A stretch of DNA of 64,000 nt from Ganoderma boninense (lineage: Eukaryota; Basidiomycota; Agaricomycetes; Polyporales; Polyporaceae), in assembly GCA_002900995.3 (NCBI GenBank), contig CM035306.1:4064100-4128099 (forward strand). The letters are read 5' to 3'. The notes under the pieces are model-generated. The model saw nothing but the letters and a program-made list of their open reading frames with translations, was not told where the DNA came from and searched no databases. Positions 30,664-41,357 of this stretch are shown here, in pieces (the stretch's first letter is position 1; the number at the start of each line of letters is the position of its first letter). Position numbers and translations under genes: made by a program.

Positions 30664-31153
30664 ATATTAGATTTCCTACACTGCTGTCTTTTTCTTGCTG
30701 TGCACTGTCTTGTTCAGGTTCTCCATGCTGTTAATATGTTGATGTTCAATCCTGCCATCATCCCTGCTATCATATGTTGAGGTCACTACCATACTACATC
30801 TATTAGCTAGTGGTATATTACAAGTTTCCCTATACTCTGTTATGCAACCATCTGTCTAACAACCACTTCCAATAAGGACTCCATGCATTCAACACCCAGT
30901 GATATAGTACTGACACTTGACATAGGAAGATAAGTTACTAATAATGGGAGTGGTGCTTAAATAACAATAGAATGTTTGATCATCAATAAACAAGAAGAGC
31001 CATCAAAAGAGCGTACGCCATCTCTATGGGATGTCAGATAAGAATACAATTGAATCAAGGCAACATGAGACAAATGGCTGGTTTGCCCTGCATGACAGTC
31101 AGCACAAGGTTAAGGACAATGGATTTTCGCCACAACGTACCACAGCCCCACCA
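30664..31153. other. CpG-free 3' flank of the SNF2 gene
   Basis: No gene. From 30664 to about 31009 there is no CpG at all, while the surrounding genome is CpG-rich. AT-rich runs near 30955-30990 could serve as polyadenylation signals. CpG reappears at 31010 (gcgtacgcc). Confidence 0.7.
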
Positions 31154-32617
31154 CTATGCACTGACATGCATGGGTTTCGGACGGCGTGGGAGAAGTCTCA
31201 CAATCCGATTTTTCTTCACTGCTGCTCCGGACTTGCCAAAGTACCGCTCGGTCATGAAGCTCCAGTGAAGCGCACCAACAATCCAATCTTGCAGGCCCTG
31301 GATGTACAACGCAACATCCCGGTCAAGCCTGGGACCGAATGATGGCACATTTTGCTGGTTCTCCATGAAGGTATCGATGGTTTGTCTGCACAGCTCGCCG
31401 ACAAAGTCCACTGCGGTCTGGAGGTCGAAGCCACGGAGCTCCATGAGGATCACGATCATCTGTAGGACCGTGACAAAGTGGCGGCTTAGTGTCAAAGGCG
31501 CTGCAGAGTCGGAACGACCTAGGCCGAGACAACGCACGTTGTGAGTATCGCCACGGGCTTGTTCGACGTTGTAGGAGAAAATGTCCTGAGGCGGCCATAT
31601 CAGCTTCAGCCACACAGCCCAGCGCGCGCGGATCAAGTCTCACATTGCTCCACTGTCAGACGGGAACCGGAAAGGGTGGTTAATCACTCGCCGCGTGCGA
31701 AGTCCGAGCGAGATGTGGCACGTACGGTAACGAGATCGTTCGCCCCCTGGTTCAGGGCCTGGATGACCGGGTGCCGCACGACGTGCTCGGGCAGGTCGAT
31801 GTCCATCGCGTATTCGATCAAGTCGAACACCGGCTTGCACCCGCTCGTGTCCCGCCGGACCTGTGCGTGAGAGGGCGAGAAGGAAGAAGCACCGGACAAT
31901 GGCTCGTGATAAGCATGCGTGCTCTCTCGCCGATACCGGGGCTTCGCAGACACTCACGCTGATGTATGAGTCCAGGTCCGGGATAAGTTTGGTATCGCGA
32001 TCCCTCGCCTGCTGGTAGACGGCTTCGAAGAAGAGCTCCAGGTTCTCCTTGAAGCGTGCCTGCGGTCCGGGCTTTGCATCCCGCGTGCACCTCGTCCAGT
32101 AACTGCGAGCGAGACATGTGTCGATCGTCAGCATCGTGTATGACAGAACCCTTGGTGCGCAGCCGGAAGAATGACGTACTCTCTCGCGAGCTTCCCAGCA
32201 CTGACTTCGTCCATGGGCTGCTCCTTGCCGTCACATGCAGTGGGCATGTACCGGTCAGGGAACCACAGCGCGTTCATGACGGAATCAGCGAGTTCTTCTG
32301 TGCCTTTCCGCATCATGCCATCGGAGATGTTGTCGAGATGGAAGAGATAGTTCATGAAGTCGCTCACGACCCGCAGCCGCTCCGTGCTGCAGTAGGGATA
32401 ACAGTACGCGGTGAGCTCGCCCGCCTGCAGGCCGTACAACGCTTTGCGACCTCTGGGCGACAGCTCGGGACACCCATCGTCCAGCCATCTGACGGACTCG
32501 GCAGCGACGTCGTCTCCGTGTGGATGGTACGAGAGGGGGAAGTTGCAGTGCGAGACGAGATCGGGGAGGACGAAAGTGGTCGGGCGTGGGCTTGGGGAGG
32601 GATGCTGCAATGGCCAT
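31154..32617 (-). CDS. Sesquiterpene synthase (class I terpene cyclase)
   Basis: Six exons on the minus strand: 32617-32180, 32102-31958, 31860-31726, 31652-31644, 31585-31538 and 31459-31154; 359 residues after one base is dropped from exon 1, the usual size for basidiomycete enzymes. These cyclise farnesyl diphosphate to a sesquiterpene. The Asp-rich metal site is FHLDNISD; the NSE site is WSNDIFSYNVEQARGDT, whose WSN comes from a 9-nt exon; the C-terminal RY pair is in TERYFG. I prefer the ATG at 32617 (MAIAASLPKPTP), since a TATAAAA lies 130 bases upstream (32747-32753); an ATG at 32745 sits too close to that box. From 32617 the frame must lose one base near 32577-32590 to reach FVLPDLVSH. 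No P450, oxidoreductase or transporter adjoins, so a cluster is not evident. Confidence 0.88.
31644..31652 (-). other. 9-nt micro-exon (WSN) of the terpene synthase
   Basis: TGGAGCAAT is preceded by an acceptor (ctgacag) and followed by a donor (gtgaga). It supplies WSN between LVT and DIFSYNVE, completing the metal-binding NSE motif in phase 0. Confidence 0.85.
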
Positions 32618-33496
32618 GATGAGTAGTCGAATAACTGAAGGCAGTAAGGTATGGACAGTTGAAGTGAAAGAAGGAAGGAGGAAGGCGGAGTGCCTGAAGG
32701 AAAGGAACGAACGACGAACACAGAAGGCGGATATCGCATCCCCATGTTTTATACAAGCCCCAACTCGGCGGACCGGGAGGACCAATCGACACGCACGATG
32801 GACGGAACGGACCAGGCCCCATGTCGTCCGGGCGAATGGTATGCGGAGTAATTGTGCAATCTGCACATACGGGTTTCCTGCGGGCCACAACCTACCGCCG
32901 TACCGGCACCTCGCGCTTGCGTCACCGCAATACGCCGTATCCCTGAGCGATTGTTCAGACGGGGAGCCGAGCTGTCACGCCAGTCAGGAACGCAAGCAAG
33001 GCATTAATTCGCCGGTGTCTTTTGCCTTCGAACCTAAGCCACCGAGCGACCGATGGTGGGAGCCGCACTGTCGCACACGTCGCTCTACCGCGGACTTCCG
33101 TGCGCGTTATGATAGGGTGAGGCGCCACAAACACGAGAGCGGCGACTGCAGGCACGCGTTACGCTTGCAAACCGAACGAAATGGATAGGGACACACCAGG
33201 TTCTATCCAGCGACCCAACTGATTTGTGATGCATGGAATCGGAATCGGACTTCAAGTCTTGCCGCCACGGACAGAAGGGAGGCTGTGAATAAGCTCAGGC
33301 TCTGCGCCGCTTCCAATCTCGATCTGAATGTCTGCCCGAAGATCGCACAGCAGAACATGCAACAAGGTAATGTCAATGGGCAGGCCAACAGCTTCCAGAT
33401 ATACATCGTCCCGGGAATAAAGTACATATGCAGGCTGGCCCCATACCATGTCGGCGCATGCGAATGCGAGATGTCCCGTGGGCGCCAGCCGCACAA
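32618..33496. other. Promoter of the terpene synthase and intergenic
   Basis: About 880 bp between the terpene synthase start and the end of the F-box/WD40 gene. It contains the TATA box at 32747-32753. No other gene was seen. Confidence 0.6.
32747..32753 (-). promoter_or_regulatory. TATA box of the terpene synthase
   Basis: TATAAAA on the minus strand, flanked by GC-rich DNA, about 130 bp upstream of the chosen start codon. Its position argues for the ATG at 32617 and against the one at 32745. Confidence 0.6.
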
Positions 33497-36012
33497 TCAC
33501 AGCTTGAGGAATGACGTATCGATCCCATGCGAAAAGTCCCAGATGCATATCCTCTGTGTGGCGAGACAGCGGCGAGCAAGTATCGTCAGTCAAGTATACT
33601 TGAAACGATTGCAACCGGATGACCCTACCTGGTCCTCTCCACAAGAGACGATCTAGAGAACAATGCACAGCAACAAAGGAGCGACGTCGCGGGGCCACGA
33701 GGCAACGTCAGAAGGGGCAGATTGTACGAAAACAACGCAACGTGACGTACCTTCGTGCAATCGAACCCGATGCAAAAGATGCGGCCGGTATGCCCGCCTG
33801 CGAGGTCGGCGACGAGTGCGCCCGTCGTTCTGTCCCAGACCTGTGCATGCCGATGATCAACCGGGCATGATCATTCAGCCTCGCACACTGACAACAAGCT
33901 CGGAACACGCTGGACGAACCTTTACGGTGAAGTCGTAGCTGCCACTGACGACAAGATCCGAGTTGAGGGCGACACTGCGCACCAGATCTTCGTGTGCACG
34001 GCGGCGGGGTGGCTGCGCAGGCTCTCCAGCAGTAGTACTGTTCCCGCAAGCTTCGCAGACAACCGAAACCGTTCTCCCGAGGCCGCCCGCCGTCACGGAC
34101 GGTTTGTCCGTAGCAGCTGGATTGGTCGACCAGCCTTGCAGGGTGGAGATGTCGAGCAGGCGGATATGCTTATCGGATGAGCCCGACAGCACGAATGGAT
34201 GCTTGTAGTCAATGGACGCGATCCTGTGGGACAGCAAGGGCAGAACCAGACAATCGACGTCAGTACAACCTAGCGATGCGACGCGGGCTTGGACAGCTGC
34301 CCGACGGGCACGTACTTACCCACGGCGGTGGTGGTTCTCGATCGTGCGCAGACACGCGCCCGTGTCCGCATCCCAAAGCCGGAGAGATCGGTCACCAGAC
34401 ACGGAGATGATGTGTTTGTGCGAAATGGACACGGCGTTCACCGCGGCGCGGTGCGCGCTGAGGACATGTTGGCGGCCTAGATTAGGGAAGAGGTATGTCC
34501 GAACTGTCCTGTCTGGATAGGGCACTGCGTCAGCACATCTGGACATCGCGGAGTATCACTGCAATGCATCAACCCCGAGCCCGAGGCGTCCCCACGTTCC
34601 TGAGAAAGAGAAACAGGAAATCCAGGGGACGACAGGGCCACGCGCCACCCGAGTAGCACAAGCGCAAACGCGAACGCCAGCCACACTCACCTTTAGAGCA
34701 GGACACGAGCCGTTTGTCGTCGAATCGGACGCACAAGACGCTGTCCTCGTGGTCCCTGATCACCTTGATGGGCTCGCTCCGCGCGAGGTCCCACACGACG
34801 ACGCGCCTGTCGGAGCTCGCGCTCGCGAGAAGCCCGCGGCAGACGCAGATGCTGAGCACGCTGCTCTCGTGCGCGCCCTCGAGCACGCGGAGCACCGCGC
34901 CGCTCTGGAGGTCCCACTCGCGGATCGTGCGGTCCTTGGAGCCCGTGAAGAGCACCTGCACACCCGTCGCGGGGTACGTGTACAGCTGCAGGCAGTAGAT
35001 CGTGTTCGTGTGCCCGTTCGGCGCGCCCCGCGTCTGCAGGTTCGAGAGCGTGTACTGCGCCGCGCTGAAGCGGTTCCGGAGCCGGACGTGCGTCTGGTGG
35101 AGCAGCTTGTAGTTGGGCTTCGCGTTCCGGGGTGGGGGACACGGCAGCCCTGCCTTTCGCCGCTCGGCAGAGGGCTGGAGGACGGACGGCGCGGAGTGGC
35201 GTGTGCTGGACGACCGCGGGTTACCAGCAGACATTGACGTGCCAGCGGTAGGTGTGGCTAGAGTGTGCAGGGGTATCGTTAAGGATAGGTGTGTGGCTGG
35301 TGTGGCTGAGGACGATGGGACGGGGAGACGGACTGTGTCCTCATCGTCGATATCCATGGAGGCGAATCCCGAGTCGTCGACTGGCATGAGATCGTCGTCC
35401 TCTTCGTCTCCCATGCCCTCATCGTCCAGATCCGAATCGCTGTTTGCGCCAGCTTCGCCAGGGAAGCTGCCGGAATCGTCCTTGTGGGCTTCAGGCGGCG
35501 AACGCCACTCCCATTTGCGCTCGAGGCAGAGGCCTTTCCAAAGTGACTGGTCGTCTGCTAGGACACGCCACCGCCGGCATACAATGGCGCATGTAAGAAG
35601 GGATTGGTAAGGGAGGTATGAGAACACATGGAGCGCGACCTCCGTCGGGAGCAGCTGCGTCCACACATGCCGTATTTGAGCTCATTGTGTGGCTGAGGAG
35701 TGAGAAGGGAGGAGACGTACTCCGACTATGTCCAACTTTAACAGCGGCTCAATGCGATGTTGAAGCACCGCGAGACTCGACCTCGGCAATGACGCCAGTA
35801 TCCTGAACGCTAACTCTATGTATGCGCGAAAACCGTTAGCCAGGACGTGCCGGGCCAGAAGGCCAATGTGAGCACACACCTTCCCTCTCGCGGACGGTTC
35901 GCGCCGTCATCCCCCCGCCGCCACCGACCATTGTGGTTGACCTCGCATATGGCGCATATATTCTCCCGTAGCCCTCGTCGTGGCCTTCAGCAGAGTCGTC
36001 GTCCGAGATCAT
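33497..36012 (-). CDS. F-box / WD40-repeat protein (SCF substrate receptor)
   Basis: Eight exons on the minus strand: 36012-35880, 35815-35721, 35654-34691, 34512-34320, 34223-33920, 33840-33751, 33652-33629 and 33553-33497; 619 residues. The N-terminus has a helical stretch (ELAFRILASLPRSSLAVLQ) before the F-box (LLPTEVALHVFSYLPYQSLL, from residue 77), a layout like yeast Cdc4 and fission yeast Pop1, where the helix dimerises. An acidic linker (DSDLDDEGMGDEEDDD) leads to seven WD40 blades, recognisable by GSKDRTIREWDL, ASSDRRVVVWDL, SCSKDRTVRTY, SGDRSLRLWDA, GSSDKHIRLLDI, SGSYDFTVKVWD and CGEDQRICIWDF. Such proteins select phosphorylated substrates for SCF ubiquitin ligase. The intron before exon 3 removes an alternative ATG whose frame does not match. 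The donor after exon 5 is GTTCGT. Exon 7 is only 24 nt. Confidence 0.88.
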
Positions 36013-36542
36013 CGAGGGTATATGCGGCGGCAGGCAGTTGTGGGTGGAAGAGCGGACGAGAGATGGTGAGGGCAGCGGGGAGCAGAAGAGGCGGCCTGCG
36101 TGAGCCACAACGGGCAGCGTGTCTCCATGCGACTCGGGCGCTTCCTGCAGATGCCTTCAGCTGAGCTCGGGTCAACGTAAATACATGTCTCGTGCCGGTG
36201 AGCCCGCGGTGCGCAGCTCGCCCATGCGAGGGATCATGTATGCAAGGGTGGTGCAGGTAACCAAAAGGTGACGATAAGATGGTCAAGACCGACCTTCACT
36301 GGAGTGCGAGACTCGGCTGTGATGGGGACCGTGTGCTGCCTCCTCATCTGAAACGCTTAACCATCGGGAACTACGTCACTCCAGCAGCAGAACTGCAGCA
36401 TTGGATGGTTCAACACAGCACGGGTATCATTTCTATAGAGCGTAAGGAGTCTTGACATTAGATGAAGTGATTAGATACGAGTATAGAGTATGGGATGGTC
36501 TAGGCTCCAGCAAGGGTGGCTATGGAGGGTATAGCCTCTAAG
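36013..36542. other. Intergenic, no gene seen
   Basis: Upstream flank of the F-box/WD40 gene and 3' flank of the next F-box gene. Nothing specific was recognised. Confidence 0.5.
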
Positions 36543-37728
36543 TTAGGAACACCTGATGGTTAGCTTGCCGCGCCTGACGGCCTGGGGGAGGTGCTCCCGG
36601 ACGGCCTTGCGGAAGGCCTCGGCGTCGTTGTGCGGATGCAGAGCCCTGTTGACCGTGATCGCAAGCGCAGTCTCTGCGAATTGCGGCCGGGCCAAGATCG
36701 CATCGAGCTGGGCCCAGTCGAACGTCGCCAAGACATCGTTGCGTAGGACGAGCATCGAGATCGAGAGCTTCTTGAGCTGCGTTGAGCACAAGCTGTCCAG
36801 CAGAGCCCTCGCCAACTCAACACATCCTGGGAGGACGACCCCGTCTATCTCGAGCGCGTGCAAGTTGGTGTTGTGGTATAACGTCGGTACCTCCTGGGCA
36901 CCTGTGGGCGACAAGAGTTTGTAAAAAGTGTGAGCTACTACCGGAACACGGAGAGGCGTATTGTATACGAACCTTCTATGGTTGTCGGCAGCTCGATGTA
37001 GATATTCTCGAGCGCTGGACCGCACACGCGGAAGAGCGAGTTGAGGACGTCGATCGAATCGCGTTCTCGCCAGCGGACCATGAGCGTCCGGATGTTGACG
37101 TCGCCCAGCTCGGCTGAGGGGAGAAGCCACTGTCGGAGCATCGCAGAAGTGGCCCACGAGTCCACCACGAGTCGCTTGAGACGCACCGGCGCGGGACCGG
37201 GGATATCCTCGTACGCCGGGGATGTATTTCCCCATCCGACGCGATAGAAGCAGATGTCCGTGACGTTGTGTGCGGAGGCGAGAAGGGTATGGACGTCCAG
37301 GAAGTGGTCGAAGTACACGTCCGCGAACACGAGGTTCGTCAGCTTGGCGAAGGCGGCCAGCGTCTCCTTGGGACAGCGGTGGAGGGACACGTAGTGCAGT
37401 CCTATGAGCTCCAGCGTCGCGAGCTTTTCCAGCTTAGCCACGAGAGCGGGGATACGGTTGAACCAGTCTTGTGCGCAGACGCTGCTTGAAGGCTCGGTGA
37501 GAGACAGCTTGCGGATGTATTTCGCGAGATCCGGATAGTGTCTTCCAGGAAGGATTCGAAGCGCGAGCATGATTTCGCCCCGATGAGCCGTTGACCATGG
37601 AAGAGGTGGGTCCGGGCGGAATGCAAGCAAGCATGGCATGCGAGTGCGCAGGCTGCGAGGGCTTTTCTGTCGTTCCAGAGGTAGTCGATGGCCTCGTCAA
37701 TGAGCTCTTGTGGCAGATTGGGAGCCAT
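36543..37728 (-). CDS. F-box protein with one frame break, about 371 aa
   Basis: Minus strand, exons 37728-36973 and 36901-36543 joined across an intron with donor GTTCGT. The N-terminus MAPNLPQELIDEAIDYLWND and ALACHACLHSARTHLFHGQ is the same F-box type as the gene at 18671. Between FESFLED and PDLAKYIRKLSL, at about 37530-37545, the frame changes; inserting one base restores continuity and makes the total a multiple of three (1116 nt). The rest shows Leu-rich blocks such as LATLELIGLHYV, TNLVFADVYF and VRLKRLVVDSW, consistent with a substrate-binding LRR-like region. It may be a recent pseudogene or an assembly indel. The substrate is unknown. Confidence 0.7.
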
Positions 37729-38236
37729 GACACACGTCTGTACGTCTGACAACAGAGGTATTAGAAGGGGTCACATAGGAATCGAGGTGAATTCAGCACC
37801 AGAAAATGGGCATAAAATGGGCTCACCAGACAAGTTCACAGCGTGGATCGCCTTCTAGTGTTGAGAGAGCGTGGGGTATGCAGACACACTGAAATGAGGG
37901 GAGTTTGCTCGGCAACGTCTACAGCTCTCATCATGACAACAACCGATTTCACAGGACGGAGGGAGCGGTTGATACACGATTCGGCCGCTCCCGCGACTAG
38001 AAGCCGTAAGACGTGGTCTTATAGCCTGATAATGCTCTGGAAAAGATCAGTAAGCGGAGTTTTAATACGGAATAGAAGACAATTTACTTCCCCGTCTATG
38101 CCAGTTATGGGGGATATTCTGTGTTGACAGCGCTCGCTTTCTGTTGGTCGTCCACGTCCACCAGCGACCGCCCCGCGTCCCTCGTTGCTCTCACCCCGCT
38201 CCCTGTCCTCCTGTCCTCGTTCCTCGTGTTGTCGCC
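37729..38236. other. Divergent intergenic region F-box / septin
   Basis: Holds the promoters of the F-box gene (-) and the septin (+). The last 100 bases before 38237 are C/T-rich. No gene was seen. Confidence 0.5.
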
Positions 38237-38655
38237 ATGGCCACCGCTGAAGAGATCCGTGCCAACTCTTACGTCGGTTTCGACACCATCACCCAGCAGA
38301 TTGAGCACAAGCTCTTGAAGCGCGGTTTCCAGTTCAACATCATCGTCGTCGGTGCGTCTCCGCAACCCTATCTGCCTCATTGTAGGCTCACTGACTCGGA
38401 AATGCATGCAACAGGTCAGACTGGCTTGGGAAAGTCGACACTCATCAACACCATCTTTGCGTCCCACCTCATCGACTCTAAGGGGCGTCTTGAGTCGGAC
38501 GAGCCTGTCAGGCAGACAACGGAGATTCACCCCGTCTCTCACGGTACGTGCTTCCGTTCTCAGACGCTGCAAACGACGCCTCAACGTTCCTGCAGTCATC
38601 GTTGAGAATGGTGTGCGTCTGCGCCTCAACATCGTCGACACCCCTGGGTACGGCG
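38237..38655 (+). CDS. CDC10: Septin CDC10, 5' part only (runs into gap)
   Basis: Exons 38237-38351, 38415-38543 and 38596 to the gap at 38656. Septins are GTP-binding proteins that assemble into filaments at the cell cortex and septum. The start (ANSYVGFDTITQQIEHKLL) followed by KRGFQFNIIVVGQTGLGKST matches the Cdc10 type, which lacks a long N-terminal extension and has SYVGFDTIT next to the polybasic stretch. The P-loop is GQTGLGKST and the switch II region DTPGYG is the last thing before the N run. Roughly the first 100 residues are present. Bases after the gap (38756 on) do not continue a septin, so 200 or more codons are missing. Confidence 0.9.
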
Positions 38656-38755
38656 NNNNNNNNNNNNNNNNNNNNNNNNNNNNNNNNNNNNNNNNNNNNN
38701 NNNNNNNNNNNNNNNNNNNNNNNNNNNNNNNNNNNNNNNNNNNNNNNNNNNNNNN
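38656..38755. other. Assembly gap, 100 N
   Basis: Exactly 100 N, a conventional placeholder for a gap of unknown size. Confidence 0.99.
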
Positions 38756-41357
38756 TGTGATACCCCCAGTTGGAATTCCCTTTCGCTCGCTCTGACTGCT
38801 GCCGCCGAAGACGAACACTCGTTGTTGAAGATGATGACCTACTGCTATTCTTACGTTTTGGCCTTGAGTGTTGGTTGTGGCCACTGCTGGGGACCGTAAC
38901 GTCTGTGGCTGCCCGTCGTATAGTTGCCGCCTACTGTGTTGTCCGGTATTGCCTTTGTGCCTCTACGCTCGTTTATAATAGCATACCTTTTCTGCGTATC
39001 CCCCAGGGGTGTTACAAGGCTCTCGAGCGCGACCACCCTCAGACTAGAAGCTTCTCCGGATAATGCCCGACCTCCGTCAACGTGTACAGGGACGAGGACG
39101 AGATGTGACGCGATTGCCGCGGACAAGATGCGTATCAATGTCTGGACTAACGTGTGCTGATCTTACTATTGCAGTGAACTACCAGGGAGAACTGAAAAGG
39201 CATTACAGAATGCCTTATCGTTTGCAGCGTAGGACGCATGCAAACTTCACTAATTTGGGCACGGTGAGCTTGTATAGCCGGCTTTGCGTCATCGGGGAAG
39301 CTCAAATTCTGCACCAGTCGTCCCGGCCTCCGCGTGTAGGACTACTTAGCACTAAACTATGCAGGCTCGGAAGTAGTGAGGGCGTGACGGCCCGACGCTT
39401 CCAAGATTTGTGGCTTCCTGGGAGCTCGCAATTGGAGCCTGGCGGAGCCGCCACTGGCACCAACCCAAGAAGACCTTGCTGTGTGCATATGTGCAGCACC
39501 CGGACGACGGTGGCCGTCCGTCCCTCTCGCACATGCATGTGCTCGGAGTCGAGGAATCGGCATGCGCGTCGCGATCCGCTTCGGATACATAGCTCGATTA
39601 GGCATAGGTGTGGCCCGCATGCACATGGCAGGCAGGCTGAGGCAGCGAAGGTTCAAACGTTCAGCGTTCAGCGGTCAACGGTCAACGGTCAAACTGCAGG
39701 CCTCAGGGCGCACGCTTCTCCCGCGTCGGTCGCAGAGAGGCGTTATTAGCCGGCGATGAATGAATGCTGTCCGGCCACCTCGCGCTTGGCCGGGCCCTCC
39801 CGCGTTGCGTCACGGTGGGACCATGGCGCGATCGCGGGAGCACGCATGTGCCGTGCGGCTGGCAACTGCTGCCTTACAGCCCACTCTGCGCCGACCCGCG
39901 GCGGCTGCCAGTGCCAGTGGGGTTGGCCCCCGCGGTCAGCATCCGTGCACCGTATGCATATGAATGCATGACATGTTTTGGGCAGTGTCATCCACATTCA
40001 CATTCACGCAGCCTGAGCTAGCGCTGCAGAACGAACGAGCCGTGGGTGTGAATTGCGAATTTAACCATCCACGAAGGCTCGAGCGCCTGGGCGGCTTCAG
40101 ACTTATTATGCTGCAAGCAAGTATTGTCACGCCCTGCGCTGACAGTTCGACTTGTGGATCCTCGTGTCGCCCGGGCTGCAGCGCTCGGCGCGCGGATCTG
40201 CGATCAGACCGCGCGCGCACACCGCTGGACAGTGGAAAGTTCGCTGCAGAATTCCGAGTCGAACACACACTCGCCCGCGGGCGGCCGCCTTCGCGTGCAG
40301 ATCCTCGGCCTTCGGAGCTCGGGTGTGCGCTGCACACTAGGTGTGCTACGAGTCCTCCGTCGACCTGCGATTCGGCGGGGGCCAGGGTGGGCATGAAGGA
40401 GTTCTTCCAAGCCTGAGGCCTGAGCCTTCCATACCGCCGTGCGCCAACGTACTTACTTAGTACACGGCGCGCAAACCGCGACGTCAGAAGCTGGACGTTG
40501 AACGTAAGGTCCAAGTTTGATGATGTAGGGCTTGGGGCTCAGATACGCGTAGATCGATTTTGGGTCGCCGCCGATTCGAGGGCGTGTTTTTCGGTGTCTC
40601 GGTGTATGTGTTTTTTGCATTTGGGCGCAGGGATACCGTATACAGCTAGAAGTACGGCTAGGAGCGTTCACATAGTAAGTAAGTGCTAAATATTGAGCTA
40701 GGACGACGACCATGGACTGGACCATGGATGGGCGTGCTGGGCCGCGGCGAAGAGAGAGAGGGAGATAGCAGAAGCAGAAGGCGCCGGATCTGACTGGCAG
40801 GGACGGAGGAACGGGATCGGGGTGGATGTCGTCGATACACCGCACTGCCTTGCAGCCAGCCGTATGTGCGCGCACCTGCGTCGCCAACGGGTGCAATGCG
40901 GGGGTGTGTTCCTGGGGACCTGTGTGTGCGTGCGTGTACCAGTGGCAGACCGTCGATAAATAACAGTCGCGCAGCGGATAAGGCGAGTAAGTGGCGAAGG
41001 TCCAAGGCGGTTCGATGTGAGCTGCAGGGGATTCAAGTTGGATGTCAGCGGTGGGGATGGACGGGCAAGGAGAGGTGGAATGCACGTACAAAGTGGAAAA
41101 GGTAAAGTAATAAATACTTTAAAATTGAAGTAAAGAATGACTACGGTGAGGGGGTGGTGTGGGGGTCCGTGAACGGTCCACGGGTTGCGGGGAGGGTGGG
41201 CGAGGTCGGGATTAAGGAGTACAGTGCTCGAGGAGAAGGTTCGGAGGAAGGGGGGCAGTGGTGAGTCGGTGCGAGCGAGTCGAAGAAGGCGCCGCACGGA
41301 TCGTCAAGCAAGGTCGTGACAAGGTCGTGATCGAGCTCGGATAGACGGTCTGCGCGC
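38756..41357. other. About 2.6 kb without a recognised gene
   Basis: No septin sequence after the gap and no other protein recognised on either strand. A three-unit CGGTCAA repeat lies at 39672-39692. Short frames here (for example 40698-41297 on the minus strand) are low-complexity. It may hold remnants of a mobile element, but I can identify none. Confidence 0.45.
39672..39692. repeat. CGGTCAA heptamer, three units
   Basis: Three head-to-tail CGGTCAA units, preceded by degenerate GTTCA-type units (aaacgttcagcgttcag). Confidence 0.8.

Noticed and set aside
35491..35685. ATG at about 35682 as start of the F-box/WD40 gene
   Set aside because: It lies inside the intron that joins DIVG to LLPTEV and is in a different frame from the F-box.
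31154..38236. Terpene biosynthetic gene cluster
   Set aside because: Only the synthase is present; its neighbours are an SNF2 ATPase, F-box proteins and a septin, with no P450, transferase, oxidoreductase or transporter.
40698..41297. Minus-strand frame of 199 codons
   Set aside because: Pro/Ser/Arg/Thr-rich low complexity without domain features; probably open by chance.
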